Origin: an uncultured Pseudomonadota bacterium
Lineage (GTDB): Bacteria; Pseudomonadota; Gammaproteobacteria; Methylococcales; Methylomonadaceae
NCBI GenBank assembly: GCA_903867225.1
Contig: CAIPQN010000042.1
Location: forward strand, 1 to 64,000
DNA: 64,000 bases
Direction: 5' to 3'
The notes under the pieces were generated by a model. The model saw only the letters and a list, made by a program, of their open reading frames with translations. It was not told where the DNA came from and did not search any database. A program made the translations under genes and the position numbers. Below are positions 63,385-64,000 of the stretch, piece after piece; positions within the stretch are counted from its first letter, which is position 1, and every line of letters begins with the position of its first letter.

Positions 63385-63648
63385 TTAAACTGTTTGGGTG
63401 AGTTTTAATTCTTTACGAACTATATCGTTAATTAACGCTTCTAATTTTTTACGATTTGAACCATAGTTTTTATTGATAAAATCTAAAATGTCACCGTGAA
63501 TTTTTACAGGTTCAGGTTCTAAACAGCCTTCTCTGAATTCATTCATTTGTTCGTCATTGATAATTCCAATTGAATGAAATCCGCTCATCGTGTCATAAAC
63601 AGCCTCAAGCACTTTACTGTTATTTTTAATTTTCGTTTTAGTTTTCAT
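63385..63648 (-). CDS. Antitoxin with replaced C-terminal domain
   Basis: An 87-residue protein. Residues 11-50 (VLEAVYDTMSGFHSIGIINDEQMNEFREGCLEPE) match the N-terminal toxin-interacting part of HTH antitoxins that partner COG4737 toxins. Where those continue into an Xre-type HTH, this protein has a short, basic helical end (RKKLEALINDIVRKELKL). It is probably a shortened or recombined antitoxin. It starts one base after the toxin gene ends. Confidence 0.6.
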   Translation of the reverse strand: MKTKTKIKNNSKVLEAVYDTMSGFHSIGIINDEQMNEFREGCLEPEPVKIHGDILDFINKNYGSNRKKLEALINDIVRKELKLTQTV

Positions 63649-63649
63649 T

Positions 63650-64000
63650 TTAAATTTCCGTTATCTCATTGGTTTTCACGGCAAGGGTAATTTGAATGTC
63701 AGTGGCTGACAATATGATTTTAGCTGCCTTTTTTAATTCTTTTAATTGTTGCGAGTCGATGTTATCACGCTGATTTTTTTCAAATCCCAACATAAAAAAC
63801 CAACGGTCATTTTTGTTAGTAGCAATCAATGTTCGGATGCTTCCACTTTTGCCACGATTCGGCAAAGCCACTCGCTTTTTAAAAACGCCACCGCCTAAAT
63901 CGGCATCAATTAAACCACGTTCCATTTCTTCAACCGCGTTAAGTAATAACGCATCGGTTAATTCTGTTTTTTCTAGCCAATTTGAAAAGTAGCGAGTTTT
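63650..64000 (-). CDS. COG4737-family RelE-like toxin, partial (runs off the window)
   Basis: The frame is open to the right edge, so the start lies beyond 64000. The visible 116 residues include KTRYFSNWLEKTELTD, EMERGLIDADLGGGVFKKRVA, GKSGSIRTLIATNKNDRWFFMLGFEKNQRDNI, the signature of this RelE-superfamily toxin. An internal ATG at 63925 exists but the family alignment continues upstream of it. Toxin-first order with the antitoxin immediately after is usual for the family. Confidence 0.8.
   Translation of the reverse strand, partial: KTRYFSNWLEKTELTDALLLNAVEEMERGLIDADLGGGVFKKRVALPNRGKSGSIRTLIATNKNDRWFFMLGFEKNQRDNIDSQQLKELKKAAKIILSATDIQITLAVKTNEITEI

Overview
The window reads as an AT-rich gammaproteobacterial chromosome (roughly 40% G+C by eye). 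The best lifestyle marker is a beta-ribofuranosylaminobenzene 5'-phosphate synthase (13101-14051), the first committed step to tetrahydromethanopterin. In Gammaproteobacteria that gene points to a methylotroph or methanotroph, so a Methylococcales-type organism is the likeliest source. This is inferred from gene content; no methane monooxygenase, methanol dehydrogenase, rRNA or tRNA gene is present to confirm it.

Layout. 1-6.4 kb is core: dnaN, gyrB, lgt, thyA, mltB, with recF missing between dnaN and gyrB. 6.6-13.1 kb is a one-direction periplasm/outer-membrane cluster: a secreted protein whose predicted mature N-terminus is histidine (YcnI-like), two related small secreted proteins, a thioredoxin, a DUF4266 lipoprotein, a DUF3570 outer-membrane protein fused to a His/Met-rich barrel and carrying a DxxSGAT flavinylation motif, and an ApbE flavin transferase. 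It looks like a copper or redox system. 13.1-17.7 kb holds the H4MPT gene, epmA-efp and rhlE. 17.9-27.1 kb is a large phosphorelay cluster: a three-receiver hybrid kinase, a CheR-CheB fusion, two more kinases and two stand-alone receivers. 27.2-33.6 kb has an HI0933-type flavoprotein, an EAL-HDOD protein, a porin and a NIT-domain chemoreceptor. 33.6-35.8 kb is a truncated hemoglobin and its reductase, divergent from a Cys-rich HTH regulator.

35.8-40.4 kb is an accessory island. It holds an IS200/IS605-type end that cuts off a VapB-like antitoxin, a five-gene membrane/lipoprotein operon of unknown function, a HigB/HigA-type toxin-antitoxin pair, and a WYL regulator. The WYL promoter and the unknown operon's promoter share a 23-bp element at nearly the same distance from the start codon. 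40.6-45.4 kb is mostly housekeeping: proA, yggX, mutY, a peroxiredoxin and a diheme peroxidase.

45.5-55.4 kb is the most unusual part: eight or nine co-oriented minus-strand genes that look light- and redox-responsive. They encode a second truncated globin, an SRPBCC protein, a short LOV photoreceptor, a fatty-acid hydroxylase-type enzyme, MsrP/MsrQ, a 1217-residue fusion (DoxX-like membrane bundle, NDH-2-like flavoprotein, cyclic-nucleotide-binding domain, BLUF, class III cyclase-like domain), a three-heme cytochrome peroxidase and a TIGR01777 epimerase. The BLUF-cyclase tail resembles the photoactivated cyclase bPAC of Beggiatoa. Its flavin-pocket residues are kept, but both catalytic metal-binding aspartates and the transition-state Asn/Arg are replaced. 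55.8-64 kb has a MASE1/CHASE kinase with an endonuclease III-like four-cysteine motif, a secreted-type metalloprotease, a DUF5765 membrane protein under a 19-bp palindrome, a possible small precursor peptide, a NodT-type efflux lipoprotein and a toxin-antitoxin pair running off the right edge.
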